Part shown: piece after piece, positions 52,003 to 63,046 of the stretch
How the letters are laid out: every line of letters starts with the position of its first letter
Position numbering within the stretch: position 1 is the first letter of the stretch
Source of the DNA: Agelas oroides
Taxonomy: Eukaryota; Porifera; Demospongiae; Agelasida; Agelasidae
Direction: 5' to 3'
Length of the DNA: 64,000 nt
NCBI GenBank assembly: GCA_949130485.1
Contig: OX422189.1
Coordinates: 8,245,220 to 8,309,219, forward strand
Notes under the pieces: generated by a model
What the model saw: only the letters and a program-made list of their open reading frames with translations
Database searches by the model: none
What the model was told of the DNA's origin: nothing
Position numbers and translations under genes: made by a program

Positions 52003-52907
52003 CTAAACTAGCCTCAAACACATCCAGTCCCTCATGTCAGCTAAACTAGCCTCAAACCCATCCAGTCCCTCATGTCAGCTAAACTATCCTCAAACACATC
52101 CAGTCCCTCATGTCAGCTAAACTAGCCTCAAACACATCCAGTCCCTCATGTCAGCTAAACTAGCCTCAAACACATCCAGTCCCTCATGTCAGCTAAACTA
52201 TCCTCAAACACATCCAGTCCCTCATGTCGGCTAAACTATCCTCAAACACATCCAGTCCCTCATGTCAGCTAAACTAGCCTCAAACACATCCAGTCCCTCA
52301 TGTCGGCTAAACTAGCCTCAAACACATCCAGTCCCTCATGTCAGCTAAACTAGCCTCAAACACATCCAGTCCCTCATGTCAGCTAAACTAGCCTCAAACA
52401 CATCCAGTCCCTCATGTCAGCTAAACTAGCCTCAAACACATCCAGTCCCTCATGTCAGCTAAACTAGCCTCAAACACATCCAGTCCCTCATGTCAGCTAA
52501 ACTATCCTCAAACACATCCAGTCCCTCATGTCAGCTAAACTAGCCTCAAACACATCCAGTCCCTCATGTCAGCTAAACTAGCCTCAAACACATCCAGTCC
52601 CTCATGTCAGCTAAACTAGCCTCAAACACATCCAGTCCCTCATGTCAGCTAAACTAGCCTCAAACACATCCAGTCCCTCATGTCAGCTAAACTATCCTCA
52701 AACACATCCAGTCCCTCATGTCGGCTAAACTATCCTCAAACACATCCAGTCCCTCATGTCAGCTAAACTAGCCTCAAACACATCCAGTCCCTCATGTCAG
52801 CTAAACTAGCCTCAAACACATCCAGTCCCTCATGTCAGCTAAACTAGCCTCAAACACATCCAGTCCCTCATGTCGGCTAAACTAGCCTCAAACACATCCA
52901 GTCCCTT
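52003..52907. repeat. 38-bp satellite, about 24 copies
   Basis: The unit contains CAGTCCCTCATGTCAGCTAA then ACTAGCCTCAAACACATC. Single-base variants (CTATCC for CTAGCC, GTCGG for GTCAG) recur in patterned blocks, suggesting higher-order amplification. It is intergenic, 3' of K2. Confidence 0.95.
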
Positions 52908-52939
52908 ATGCGTACCAGACTAGGGCTACACCAGGGAGT

Positions 52940-53433
52940 TATGTTATAGATAAACCACAGTAGACAGGGATTTATGGTCCATAAACCACCCGAGCCCGAG
53001 GGTGCAGCCCAAGGGCGAGGGTAGTTTATGGCCATAAATCCCTGTCTACTGTGGTTTATCTGTTATATTCTCCACTCTGATTGGTCCTTGTAGTTATTAG
53101 TAAATACGCATGGTAGTTTTCACTGTAAACAAGGCATGTTATTAGTAAACATGTAAAGAAATTTACACTCTAAACAAGGTAGCTTATAGGAAACATCATT
53201 TTACAACTTCCTGTGGTATATGGAACAGAATCTACAGAATCTACAACTTCCTGTCAGTATATGGAAAATAATACCCACCTGTTACCACAGAAACAAGGGT
53301 GAAGTGGAGTATATGTTATAGTTATTAACCGCTCACGAGGGCTTTAGTAGATATATAAGCACACCGCCCGAGGGCGCAGCCCGAGGGCGGTGTTGCTTAT
53401 ATATCAACTAAAGCCCGAGGGTGCGGTTAATAA
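52940..53433. repeat. Paired foldbacks with GAGGGCGCAGCCCGAGGGC cores
   Basis: GATAAACCACAGTAGACAGG at 52940 pairs with its inverted copy ending at 53062. TTATTAACCGC near 53320 pairs with GCGGTTAATAA ending near 53432. Both hairpin tips carry CCCGAGGGYGCAGCCC. Between them, 53030-53312 is the second copy of the repeat at 3547-3838. Confidence 0.75.
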
Positions 53434-54067
53434 CTGGCTTCTAGCCCGTTTGCGCATGCGCTTCAATGTGTTGCTATGTTAGCGGTGTGTTTATTTGTGA
53501 ACGCAGCTGTTTTTCGAAGGTTGCACTAGTAGTCTAGCTAGCTTACAGGTACGGTAGTACTCAGTTACTTGTAGTAACAACCATTTTTGTCGTAGCTGCG
53601 ACTTTGAAACCGTTCAACACTGCGATGGGCGACGACAGCCAGTCCGGAAACGGGCCCGAGTGGCGAAGCCTTATGAGAATTGACGGCTATGCCGTGATGC
53701 TTTCTGCTGTTTTCCAACAGCGCTGTTGACAAATTATGTTTCTGAAGGCATCCTATGTCCACGAAACAAGCCTCAAAGCTAGCTTCGTAGCCACCGTGAG
53801 CACAGAGCGTTACCGGTTTGATTTTCGTCTCTTTTGGCCCGTTGGGGCTTGTCCGCGCGGCTTGTTCTCGGACTGGCCATCGCTGTAGTCGACCCATTCT
53901 GTTATCGCAATGCTGAGCGGTTGAGAATGCACATAAAAAATTCTGCGTAAATCCAGGCAAATAAAGTTACCTGTACTTGATGCCCGCGGGATACAAACTA
54001 CAAGGCTTTATCTGAAATATAATGCACTCTATTACATAGCAACCACATAGTAACGGGCTAGAAACCA
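53434..54067. mobile_element. 634-bp inverted-repeat element
   Basis: The termini CTGGCTTCTAGCCCGTT and AACGGGCTAGAAACCAG. It contains a 131-codon minus-strand open frame (53565-53960) with no domain I recognise. It may have entered the foldback next to it, which shares its left border. Confidence 0.6.
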
Positions 54068-54580
54068 GCAATAAAGAGTCACACATGGCCAGTAATTGCA
54101 TGACAACCACAATAGAGGAAGGAGTTGATAAATTGGTTAATATTGTAAAGCAATCCAGACAAGCTTCCTCCCTCCTTAAATTGTCTCATGTCTCTATTTG
54201 CCTAAATAAGCAGTAGCAAATCTGTGTTGACCTAAGACTTGTTCTTAGATCTGACGTGATCATGATGGCAAGGCCTGGGAATGAGGCTAGTGTTGGCCCA
54301 ATCAGTTGCTCATCCAGGCCCAGGCCCTAAACATTGCATGAAAACCATAAATCAAACCTACATTACAGCACACGAAGATCATTAATTTGACAGGAAGCAC
54401 TATAATAACTGTGTGTATTCTTTCTTGTACAAATTCTGCATTTGATAAAAATAAAACCTATGAAGTTTTGCATCTAAAGAGCTAAATTTTGTTTCGACCT
54501 GAAAATAGCAATGAAATCTTTGAAACTTTGCTTTTAAAACAGCTATAAGTGAACATAGATTGACATGTGACCACTCAGTG
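54068..54580. other. 3' flank of scramblase B, no gene recognised
   Basis: A/T-rich, with one GCCTGGGAATGAGGC family arm near 54275. Confidence 0.35.
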
Positions 54581-55529
54581 TCAGTGCTCAAAGAACATAA
54601 AGTCCTGCAGGGGAAGAGAAGGGGAGAGAAACCAATTTCATCACATGAATATAGTAACTGCAGTGTGTACATTGCAGGTGGTTAGCCACTCTGTACATTC
54701 AATTCATAGCCTCAGTAAAATGTTCGTTGCTTGCATTAAGAAATTTTTGCAATTTTATACTGCAAGCAACAAACATTCATGATGAGCCTGGGAATGACGC
54801 TGACAGTGACAGGTGGATCTCAAGGATTGACTCTACATCCCCTGTACTCATCCCCTGTACTCATCACCTGTGTAGTAATAACCCTCTCACTTTTTGTTAA
54901 TGAAACGTTCCTTACTCATACCGTAGTCTTGGGAAAGAGCGCCCACCTCCTACTTTTGGCCCAATTTCCTGTACAGGGTTGAAGTTTACTGAAATGAGCG
55001 CCCACCCAGGAGCAAGCTTCACGTGGCCAATGAAGAGTACTCATGGAGTCTGAGAAGTGCAGCCATGAATTGTATAGACGCCGACGTAGCTAATGCGGTC
55101 GCATTCCACTGGCTACACCATGCTCAACGGGTGATATGTTGTCATTCAGAGTGTTGTGTGCCGTCAGGACTTGACTTCGAAGCCGCCGCCGGCTCCGTTG
55201 TACCTTATTGTTTGTGTTTGAAGGCGTTGAGTCGCTGGAAACATGACATGGGTGCTCTTTTGTGGTTACATGTGGAAACATTCACTCTTTGGCAGACTTG
55301 GAAGGTGCTCCGCCCATGGGTGCTCTTTCGTGGGACTACAGTAATCACATATTCAGGTCTCTTTGGAAATGTGAAGGCATCTCCAAATCTCACTAAAACC
55401 CAGGACAATGGCTAATATGGTGTTGATTATGACATTCCTGACCCAATGCTCACCAGGAGGAAGGTGGCTCCCAGTAAGATGGCTTTCAACTTTGGGCTAA
55501 GGTCTGCGGGAACTGGTGTGTGTGTGTGT

Positions 55530-55574
<45 letters not shown>

Positions 55575-58500
55575 TGTGCGGGTGTGCGTGTGTGTGTGTG
55601 TGTGTGTGCACATGCATGTGTGTAAGCATTCAAACGAACATAAGAAGTGTAGCCTCATTCCCAGGCTCTGATGGAAAGCTGGGTGGGACCTGGGAATGAG
55701 CCTAGGAGAAGTGGGTGTGTTCTCTCAATGACCACAAGTTAGGACTGTATATTTAGCCAAAGAGCCAGTATTCACTAAACATAGACTAAATAGCATACTC
55801 TGGATTCCAAAGTTGTCAGCATCAGTGAATATCTCTTTGGCCAGACCTGACCACTGCTTTGTGATCTTGCCGATTGACTGGGTGCCGTCAGTTGACATCA
55901 CCTGGAATGTGTGTGCATGTGTAAGTACTCTAGTATAGCTCCTCTGATGTACATAGAAGTTCCTAGCCTCATTCCTGGGCCTTGCCGCAGCCCAGTTTGA
56001 TGGCTTACAGTCTACAAAAATGGAAGGCGGAGACCTGGTTACATGTATTTTATCACGTGAATGACATCAACATCTACCTAGAATATAGGTAGACAGAGGG
56101 GGGAGGAGTCACTGACTGAAAGAATGCACTTCGTGTACATATTCCTTCCCCTAAACAACAAGCAGTAAGTTTTCTCCTTTAGTGCTTAATTGGAACACTA
56201 ATTAAAAGGACCTCAAGTTCGTTCAGACTCCTCCCCTTCTTTTTCTATCTGGGTAGAAATTGATGTCATTCACATGCTGAAATGGACCAGGCCTTGCTCT
56301 CCGTTCTGCATAATGTAAGTGAATCAAAAATAGGACAGCAAGAAGGCTAGGAATGAGGCAAAAAAGTCCCTTTATACCTACAACTCTACACTATATGGAC
56401 ACAGACAGACAGACACCCATACAGTCCCTACCTCAAACTCCACACTATCTGGACACAGACAGACAGACACCCATACAGTCCCTACCTCAAACTCCACACT
56501 ATCTGGACACAGACAGACAGACACACATGCAGTCCCTACCTCAAACTCCACACTATCTGGACACAGACAGACAGACACCCATACAGTCCCTACCTCAAAC
56601 TCCACACTATCTGGACACAGACAGACAGACACACATGCAGTCCCTACCTCAAACTCCACACTATATGGACACAGACAGACAGACGCCCATACAGTCCCTA
56701 CCTCAAACTCCACACTATCTGGACACAGACAGACGCCCATACAGTCCCTACCTCAAACTCCACACTATAAGGACACAGACAGACAGACGCCCATACAGTC
56801 CCTACCTCAAACTCCACACTATATGGACACAGACAGACAGACGCCCATACAGTCCCTACCTCAAACTCCACACTATCTGGACACAGACAGACAGATGCCC
56901 ATACAGTCCCTACCTCAAACTCCACACTATATGGACACAGACAGACAGACGCCCATACAGTCCCTACCTCAAACTCCACACTATCTGGACACAGACAGAC
57001 AGATGCCCATACAGTCCCTACCTCAAACTCCACACTACAATGTATATGGACACAGACAGACAGACGCCCATACAGTCCCTACCTCAAACTCCACACTATC
57101 TGGACACAGACAGACAGACGCCCATACAGTCCCTACCTCAAACTCTGCACTATATGGACACAGACAGCCAGACGCCCATACAGTCCCTACCTCAAACTCC
57201 ACACTATCTGGACACAGACAGACAGATGCCCACACAGTCCCTACCTCAAACTCCACACTACACGTATATGGACACAGACAGCCAGACACCCATACAGTCC
57301 CTACCTCAAACTCCACACTATATGGACACAGACAGCCAGACGCCCATACAGTCCCTACCTCAAACTCCACATCGCCACACGTGTAGCAACAGCATGGCCC
57401 CTTGAGCTTCAGCAGTGTTTCATGATCTTCATTCTGGATGGAGAACCAGGGGTAGAGGAACGTAAAGTCTTGTTGGATGTAGCCGATGGTGGCTCCGGGA
57501 GGTGACTGGACCTCCACCTCCTGTAGACAGCAGAAGCAGCACCAGTGGCAGCAGCGTAGGGGTCGGTGAAGGGTGATCACCTGGGAGGAGAGAGGGGAGG
57601 AGGAAGGAGGGGAGGAGGGGAGGAAGGAAGAATGTGGGGGAAGGGAGGAGGAAGGAGGGGAGGGGAGGAAGAAGGATGCGGGGGAGGGGAGGAGGAAGGG
57701 GGGGAGGGGAGGAAGAAGGGGAGGGAGGGGAGGAGGAAGGGGGGGAAGGGAGGAAGAAGGAACGAGGAAGGAAGGAGTGAGAGGAGGTAAGGAGGAAGGG
57801 GGTGAGGAGAAGGAGGAAAAAGGAGGATGAAATGCAGAGGATGAAGACAGGGAAGGAGAAGGAAGAGAGGAGAAATGAATGTGAGATGTGCAGCAATAAG
57901 GTAAAGAGATGTGATCTGACCCAACCATCACTATATGTACTCCCACCCTGTACCCAAGCTTCTTGATATCACATCCATAGCCACGCTTGCTCTGACAAAT
58001 CACGCACATCCACATGCACTTCATTGAAACCTAGCTCTCCTTCCCTCGTTGTTTCCCTTATGTTCCTTGACCCCCCCCCCCCCCCCCCCCAACACATACA
58101 CACACACACACCTCTCTCTCCTGACTGTCACTGACAACCATGTTGAAAGGTCGGCAGGGTCCCCCCCCCCCCCCCCAACACATACACACACACACACCTC
58201 TCTCTCCTGACTGTCACTGACAACCATGTTAAAAGGTCGGCAGGGTCCACAACACTGACGGAGCAAGCAGTTGGAAGCTGGAATGGGCAGACAGACACAA
58301 CACACGGTGATAATGGCGGGTGGAGCACATACCTAACTTTGTGGACACCAACTGGGTGTTCCATAGACACAATACTGTGCAACACACGTTCACAATGGTC
58401 ACAATGAATCCATGTGTCTTGATCGTTACAGACATTCGACTACTGTAAAAAAAGCTCCTTCTACTGACTGATTCTAGTTCAATCGTAATGGCCAGCCAAC

Positions 58501-61500
58501 CTTCTTTGTGTGGGGTAGATGCTGAAGACATATTCATCAAAATGCAAAGTGCTGCCACTGTATGCCTTAGCCTCATTCCCAGGCTCTCGTGCTGGGAATG
58601 AGGCTATGTATGCCCAGTCAGTACCACTATTGTCTCGTGCCCAGACCCACCCGCGAGGAGAGGGTCTGGTGACATTCGGCTGATTCCTCGGGCTTCATTA
58701 CAAATTCATAGCTTGCTGCATGCATAGTTGAGAACTGATAACTAATTTACACGCCTATCATCTGTGTCATTACAGTATACTGAAGTAGCCAAGGATTTCC
58801 GGTGTTGCACTACAGATTGTGTTTTCTGCAATGTGATTGGTGGATGGAAAATTCTCACCAGAAAGCAATCAATGTTAATAAAGTCTGAGGTATCGGCCAA
58901 ACATCACCAGACCCTCTCCTCTCGGGTGGGGTCTGGGCACGAGACTAGTATCACTATATCAGCTATAGGTACATGTATAGTAGATTGCAGTTCCATTCGA
59001 ATGCCACAAGTACTCTGTGGTTTTTCACAGAAACAGTTCTTCTTCAAGGGAGGACTCACCAAACATGTTTAGTTACCCAATCCATGTTGTGTAGTTTGCA
59101 TGAGCGAAACATAGTTGCCATCAAAACTCACAAAATGAGTGACATTCAAACAGAACCACGATCCGTGGTACTACTCTTCTGACTAGCTGAAGGCTCCATT
59201 TCTTTCTTCATGGAACTACAACCAATCAAGGGTATGCGACTCATCATACATGCTCAATTAGTTTAAGATTCATCTGCAGGTCTGTCAGGCCAGGCGCACA
59301 ATCCCTGTACACATATACCCACCCAATGGGGCGGCTCTTTCTCTCTGGGGACCTAAACATAGTCATTACTTTGATCACCTCCCACACTTCAACCAAATGG
59401 CCAAAAATGGTGCACGGTGGGTGCTGAATTTAATCATAGATAATACCCTCTTATCCACGATACAATGCATCACATGAAGCTCCATTGTTTACAGCCTTTT
59501 ATGGGACAAAGCAAACATGTGGTTGTGATAGTTGCTATCCAAAGACTATACATACCCTTGTACACACATGTACTGTGTGTACTATCACCAAGAGCACATA
59601 AGAACGGGCGGCTAGAGTAACAGCATGTAACTCCGTAAAATTTGAAACCGGTCGGACTTTACCGCCAGTACTGAAAACAGTAACACATACTGGGCATGCT
59701 GTGTAGACATAAGGCATTGTTGCTAAGCATGTGACCGGGTGTTCTATTTTTACTACGGTTCAATAATTTTGACCGGACTACAGGCTTCTATTGGAGTTAG
59801 CTCTCACTCAAGCTGCCCGTTCTCTTGCTGTACATTCATACGGTGGCCCTGGAGTGCAGTAAGTTCGGCTCACAGCTCGTTCTAAAGTTCGATTCACAGG
59901 TTTGTATAGCTCGATTCGTAGCTCGATTCAAAGGTCCAAAGCTTGATTCGCAGACCTGAAGCTCGGCCACCATACACTCATCAGCAAGGTGTAGTTAGTC
60001 TGTGAGCAGTTAATCAATACTTCTCGCAAAGAAGTGTTTAATATACGAAACTTTGTTGTATGTTACTTTAATTATGTAAAACAACTGTTACTATTCACAA
60101 TCTGTTCCACATGATTGATAGCCGGAGTAATGCATTGCATAATCTGTTCCAGGCAATTAACAGCTGTTTCATGGTTCACTGGTCCTGCCATGAACAGACA
60201 TTCCATCCTATAATCACCTCTGCTGTGTGCTTACATGAAATTCTAGTAGTACAAGTGTCACAAGTGTTCTGTGTTACCAATGTGGGAAAGAACGTTCTCT
60301 GTTACAAAGTTGAAACTGGAAAACTTTAGCCAACGTTTCAACTGAATGCTTCAGTTACCATCAAGTCAAAGTGATGATGAACGAAGCGAAGCGTTCAACC
60401 CAAATGTTGGCAAAAAGCCTTCCAATGTCAAGCTGGTAACATGCAGAAGACAGCCAACAGTTACTGGAAATCAGATCACTATCTTTATCACACACACGTA
60501 CCTTCAACTGCATGGTACACATCTTTTCCCTGAGTGTTGCGGATGCGATACCGGTTTTTGGTCTCAAATCCGGTGATTGCTACAGATACGGTTGACACAA
60601 CACAACAGGAAGACTTTGAACACACACAGCACTAATAAATGGCATTGCTGCAGTGATGGTAGCCTCATTCCCAGGACACTTCAGTCTGGGAATGAGGCCA
60701 CAGTGATGGTAGCCTCATTCCTAGGACACTTCAGTCTGGGAATGAGGCCACAGTGATGGTAGCCTCATTCCTAGGACACTTCAGTCTGGGAATGAGGCCA
60801 CAGTGATGGTAGCCTCATTCCTAGGACACTTCAGTCTGAGAATGAGGCCACAGTGATGGTAGCCTCATTCCTAGGACACCAGTCTGGGAATGAGGCCACA
60901 GTGATGGTAGCCTCATTTCCAGGACACTTCAGTCTGGGAATGAGGCTAAAGCAAAAGCAACTGTTCTCTAATTAAAGTATCAGTAACGCTAATGAGGCTA
61001 TTCTAAACTGAAATGAGGACATCTCTGTATTTAGAACACTTAACTCCCAAACCTTCTCAATGTAAATGAACAATTAATGAGGACGCCTCTCTAATTAAGT
61101 AGCCTCAAGGTATTCGGAATAGAGGATTTGACTGTAATTTTAATTCACCTTCCACCACCTCAACCTGCTGGTGTATTATCAACTGATCAAGGTCTGTGAG
61201 GTACTCCAGTCCCGGGGGGCAGTCAGGAGGGCTCTGTTGTGGAGCCGCCATCCATTGTTCAGGTTGCTGCTGATCCTGGCTGGCAGCGGCTACCTCCACT
61301 GCATGTGTGTGTGTGTGTGCATGTGTGTGTGTGTGTGTGTGTGCGTGTGTGCATGTGTGTGTGCATGTACAAGTTGTATTTGTGGTGTGTGTACATCCAT
61401 GTACAGTGTACATGTAGGTGTGTGTATGTATGTTGGTTTTACTGTATATGGTTAACTCAGTTAGTGATGGCGAAGCTCCAAACCCACAGGAGGAACTGTA

Positions 61501-62544
61501 TACACCATGGCCACTACCATGGGACCAAGGTAGCAACCATTCTTAACAGATGGCAAAACCTCTAATTCAATTTCAATTGAACATTATCATAACCCACAAA
61601 CAGCTGTGATCTGGTTTACACTGAGGTACATTATAAGCACCAGCATGCACAGTCTATTCCCATCTCCCTGTCACCCCAGCACGAGGCCTGTAAGCAAATA
61701 TCCTCTTCTTTGTTTGTTTGTTGGTTTCCTTTGTGTACAGATTTAGAAGCTTCACACTTGCGGGGGGGCGATCATTACTCATTATCCATTACTAGCAAAC
61801 GCTACATACACTCAGCAAACCTGCGGCACTACGGCCATTAAAGTAGGCATGACTGTTTGGAAGGTGATAATGGCAGTTGAGGTGGCAGGTCTCAAAAGAA
61901 GCAGGCGCTGATGCGAAACAATAAATCTACCTTAGCGAAGAGTCTACAGTGGAACGTGTTTTGGTGGCAACTCCAGACAAGTTAGTACATGTAGTCTCAC
62001 CACAGATGGTATAGTAGGGTTAGGGGCTTTCATTTTTTACAAAAGCTATCGATTCCTCAAACTTATCACCTACGCTAGCTCCTATGAAATTCAAATTGTT
62101 CAAAATTTTGTCCTACGTAGTTTTCTCTGAGTCCTTGTGCTGCAACATGCTGTGGTTTAGTATTGCACATGCGTATAGTATTAAGTGTGAGGAGTAGATA
62201 AGATTTGAAAAATATATGCAGAATGAAAGATTTTGGCCCTATGGTGAAACTACTTGTACCAACTGGGTTAGAGTTACCACCAAAAACACATTTCACTGTA
62301 CACCCTTTACTTAAATAGTGCGAAGCTCCTGAATCTCCACGAAAAATGAAACCGACAATAAAACGAAGAGGGTATTAAATTGCCTACAGGCCTCACGAAG
62401 TCAGAATTTCGCCTAAATTTTAATACTCGTTTGCATGTGAGAATCGGCTGACTTCGCAAGGCTGCTACAGTCTAGTTAAAACTCTGGCATACTATGTCTC
62501 CCGTAAATAAACTCACCCAGTTCCAGTCCTTCCTGATCTGCCAT
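54581..62544 (-). CDS. Phospholipid scramblase, gene B (complete)
   Basis: Eight minus-strand exons with GT-AG sites and matching phases: 62517-62544, 61149-61298, 60502-60579, 58198-58277, 57359-57580, 55799-55901, 55454-55512 and 54581-54604. They sum to 744 nt (247 residues plus stop). They encode MADQEGLEL, a short Q-rich lead, [41 protein letters not shown], a Cys-rich [11 protein letters not shown] with [20 protein letters not shown], the Ca2+-loop [27 protein letters not shown] and DFMFFEH-stop. The scramblase core, Cys cluster and C-terminal membrane helix are all present; the N-terminus is short. Several introns are distorted by tandem arrays next to splice sites (56378-57358, 58083-58197, 60661-60950), described separately. 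Confidence 0.92.
54921..55341. mobile_element. 421-bp MITE with TA duplication
   Basis: CCGTAGTCTTGGGAAAGAGC at the left and the inverted GCTCTTTCGTGGGACTACAG at the right, each flanked by TA (54919-54920 and 55342-55343). It lies in the last intron of scramblase B. Confidence 0.8.
55516..55610. repeat. (TG)n microsatellite abutting scramblase B exon 7 acceptor
   Basis: (CA)n on the coding strand runs into ACACACCAG|TTCCC. It is the same arrangement as in the homologous intron of gene A (6669-6846). Confidence 0.9.
55650..55705. repeat. CTCGTNCCCAG-family hairpin
   Basis: AGCCTCATTCCCAGGCTC at the left, CTGGGAATGAGCCT at the right, with the AAAGCTGGGTGGG loop motif of the family. Confidence 0.8.
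56378..57358 (-). repeat. 54-bp array that multiplies the scramblase B exon 5 splice donor
   Basis: On the coding strand each unit contains GTGGAGTTTGAG|GTAGGGACTG, a copy of the last codons of exon 5 and its 5' splice site, followed by a TCTGTCTGTCTGTGTCC tail. Eighteen such sites occur, the authentic one at 57359 and the others at 57305, 57245, 57191, 57137, 57083, 57022, 56968, 56914, 56860, 56806, 56752, 56702, 56648, 56594, 56540, 56486 and 56432. Spacing is 54 bp except for 60, 61 and 50. Because 54 is a multiple of three, the exon frame stays open through the first units (repeating [18 protein letters not shown]). Confidence 0.92.
57585..57800. repeat. Purine/pyrimidine tract upstream of scramblase B exon 5
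   Basis: About 215 bp of GGGAGGAGG/GGAAGGA on the plus strand, pyrimidine on the coding strand, directly before CTCCTCCCAG|GTG. It occupies the same position as 11660-11856 in gene A. Confidence 0.88.
58083..58197 (-). pseudogene. Partial tandem duplicate of scramblase B exon 4 with its donor
   Basis: Coding-strand sequence for [16 protein letters not shown] and the donor GAG|GTGTGTG is present at 58198-58277 (authentic) and again just downstream at about 58110-58160 with one substitution. A (GT)n-poly(G) tract is copied between them. The duplicate lacks the exon's first half and its acceptor. Confidence 0.85.
58569..58606. repeat. CTCGTNCCCAG-family hairpin, short
   Basis: AGCCTCATTCCCAG...CTGGGAATGAGGCT around a CTCTCGTG loop. 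Confidence 0.85.
58631..58948. mobile_element. 318-bp foldback of the CTCGTNCCCAG family
   Basis: TGTCTCGTGCCCAGACCCAC plus GAGGAGAGGGTCTGGTGA at the left pairs with TCACCAGACCCTCTCCTC plus GGGGTCTGGGCACGAGACTA at the right. Confidence 0.82.
59000..59588. other. Scramblase B intron 3, no further feature
   Basis: No exon was recognised in this stretch. Confidence 0.35.
59589..59827. mobile_element. Inverted-repeat element with CAAGAG termini, copy 3 (diverged)
   Basis: It is collinear with 16079-16339 but with many substitutions and a shortened right end (CTCTTG at 59827). No clear target duplication remains. Confidence 0.8.
60661..60950. repeat. Tandem array of six hairpin units, 50 bp each
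   Basis: Each unit is GCCTCATTC(C/T)(C/T)AGGACAC...CAGTCTGGGAATGAGGC followed by CACAGTGATGGTA. A CTCGTNCCCAG-family hairpin has been amplified head to tail in scramblase B intron 2. Confidence 0.9.
61299..61372. repeat. (TG)n microsatellite abutting scramblase B exon 2 acceptor
   Basis: On the coding strand (CA)n with CATGCA interruptions runs directly into ACATGCAG|TGGAGG. Confidence 0.88.
61566..62516. other. Scramblase B intron 1, no further feature
   Basis: No exon or clear repeat was recognised in this stretch. Confidence 0.35.
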
Positions 62545-63046
62545 TTCCCTGTTCCCGGTAAATGATTGCCTCTTTGATGAACACAAACACCCCAAATCGC
62601 GCGCGACCACGCCCGTTATTTTCGTCCCAGACCCTCCTCGACCTCCTCTGACCCCACCCATAGATATATGACACGGATATATGAATTTCATTTGCAACCT
62701 ATAGTTCATTGTTTGCAAGAAACTTTCAATGGATGGGATGTAAATGGGAAAACCATGGCAAAAGGATGTGGGCGACCGCCTGGAACTAGACTGCAACTGA
62801 GATGACATTTCTTGGGTTAAATCAACCTCCAATGTTTAGATGCATTGAGACCCAAGGAGGACTGCCCAGTTGAGATTTCCTATAGGAGCATGCAGTTTGT
62901 TGAAATTTATGTGTATTGTCTATTGGCAGCTTCTTAGTAAAATAAATTGTACGAATGTAAGGAAACATCATGCTATGTAGAGTTCTCTAAGCTAAGCCCC
63001 AACTATAATGTAAGTTTATAGGGGTTCAAATGCACAGTAGACAATG

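Noticed and set aside
52003-52907. CRISPR array
   Set aside because: A 38-bp repeat without spacers, in a eukaryotic context with no cas genes; a plain satellite.
53565-53960. 131-residue minus-strand open frame
   Set aside because: Lies inside an inverted-repeat element and has no recognisable motif; no support as a host gene.
56353-57405. 350-residue plus-strand repeat protein
   Set aside because: The antisense reading of the 54-bp scramblase donor array; the minus strand holds real exons and splice sites.
62476-62832. 118-residue minus-strand open frame
   Set aside because: Only its internal MADQEGLEL segment with the following GTGAGT donor is supported, as scramblase B exon 1.
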